Below the pieces are notes generated by a model. That model saw nothing but the letters and a program-made list of their open reading frames with translations. It was not told the DNA's origin and did not search any database. This document shows, piece after piece, positions 6,819 through 7,329 of a stretch of DNA of 7,329 bases. Each line of letters begins with the position of its first letter. Within the stretch, counting starts at the first letter, position 1. A program made the position numbers and the translations under genes. Source of the stretch: Bacteroidota bacterium (lineage in GTDB: Bacteria > Bacteroidota > Bacteroidia > Cytophagales > Cyclobacteriaceae); contig QGUY01000201.1 in assembly GCA_003242315.1 (NCBI GenBank), positions 1 through 7,329 on the forward strand. The letters run 5' to 3'.

Positions 6819-7329
6819 GTGCTAAAGCATAACCTAAAATTGATCCTGCGTCATTTTTGGAAGCATCGGATCTATTCAATAGTCATACTCCTGAGCTTGA
6901 CGGCAGGATTCACTTGCGCCGCCTTGCTGATAGCGTTCATTTCCCACGAGGTCAGTACGGACAAGTTTCACGACAAGCACGCCAGGATTTACCAGGTCAC
7001 AAGCAAAGATCCTTTTCGGGGAACGGGCCGGATTCCGTTTGTTCTCAAATCATTCAGCGACTATGCCGTCTCCAATTACCCCGAAGTAGAAGCCGCTTGC
7101 CAGCTCAATAGCGTTTACGGCGCGGCACTAAGCAAAGACGACGTCTCATGGTCGAATTTTCTGATTGTAGCCGCTGACACCACCTTCTTTTCGCTATTCG
7201 ATTTCCCCTTAGGCCGGGGAAACCAAAACAAGTGTTTGGCCCCCGGACAAATTGTATTGTCGGAAAAAACTGCAACCGCTCTTTTTGGCAGTGAAGAGGC
7301 ACTTAATAAATTGGTAACCTTCCGCACAT
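6819..7329 (+). CDS. FtsX/MacB-like ABC transporter permease (5' part only; runs off right edge)
   Basis: An open frame of 170 codons starts at GTG 6819 and has no stop to the window end. The translation begins MLKHNLKLILRHFWKHRIYS, the usual opening of Bacteroidota FtsX-like permeases, followed by one membrane helix (about 20-42) and the family motif HEVSTDKFHDKHARIYQV (43-60; compare the common ELSYDRFH...RIYRV). The rest is the start of a periplasmic MacB_PCD domain, with DTTFFSLFDFPLGRG (120-134) and VLSEKTATALFG (146-157). Full-length members are around 780-800 aa. An in-frame TAA at 6804-6806 and the lack of any in-frame ATG make GTG the only sensible start. It lies 52 bp after the regulator and is probably co-transcribed. 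Family role: membrane component of ABC systems that export peptides or lipids or do envelope work with a separate ATPase, not seen here. Confidence 0.9.
   Translation, partial: MLKHNLKLILRHFWKHRIYSIVILLSLTAGFTCAALLIAFISHEVSTDKFHDKHARIYQVTSKDPFRGTGRIPFVLKSFSDYAVSNYPEVEAACQLNSVYGAALSKDDVSWSNFLIVAADTTFFSLFDFPLGRGNQNKCLAPGQIVLSEKTATALFGSEEALNKLVTFRT

Noticed and set aside
6857..7111. 84-codon plus-strand ATG frame at the right end
   Set aside because: It is out of frame with the permease, whose frame gives unmistakable FtsX-like sequence from GTG 6819. The competing translation is Arg/Ser/Gln-rich and featureless.
1..7329. CRISPR array, insertion sequence, phage or transposon signatures
   Set aside because: I saw no spaced direct-repeat array, transposase or integrase sequence, or terminal inverted repeats with target duplications.

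Overview
The window looks like a piece of a Bacteroidota chromosome, probably from a soil or aquatic Cytophagales/Chitinophagales-type bacterium. The evidence is a SusC/SusD outer-membrane nutrient-uptake pair, start codons preceded by A/T-rich sequence rather than a Shine-Dalgarno, a LytS/LytTR two-component pair, and an FtsX/MacB-like permease of the kind that is highly multiplied in this phylum. The genus is inference; no rRNA or other marker gene is present.

Layout. Minus strand, 4416 down to 1: a complete SusC/RagA-type TonB-dependent transporter (1039 aa), then 10 bp later a SusD/RagB-type surface lipoprotein that runs off the left edge after 428 codons. These two form one operon transcribed leftward. 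Positions 4417-4997 are a 581-bp divergent intergenic region. It holds repeated AATGAAACG-type elements around a weak candidate promoter for susC, a strong rightward intrinsic terminator at 4809-4840 that ends no recognisable gene, and no convincing coding sequence. Plus strand, 4998 rightward: a four-helix membrane histidine kinase of the LytS/YehU (His_kinase, PF06580) class, an overlapping LytTR response regulator, and after 52 bp the first 170 codons of an FtsX-like ABC-transporter permease that starts with GTG and runs off the right edge.

How it fits together. The SusCD pair would capture and import an oligomer (a glycan or possibly a peptide) across the outer membrane using TonB energy; the substrate cannot be read from this window. 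The kinase and regulator form a signalling pair that reads a membrane or envelope cue and controls promoters through the LytTR domain. Whether it controls the adjacent susCD operon, the downstream permease or something distant is not shown by the sequence. SusC lacks the N-terminal STN domain used in FecR/ECF-sigma signalling, and no ECF sigma factor, anti-sigma factor or hybrid sensor is in view, so the TCS is the only regulator candidate in the window. All genes appear intact apart from the two cut by the window edges. I do not see a clearly new system. The most unusual material is in the divergent intergenic region.
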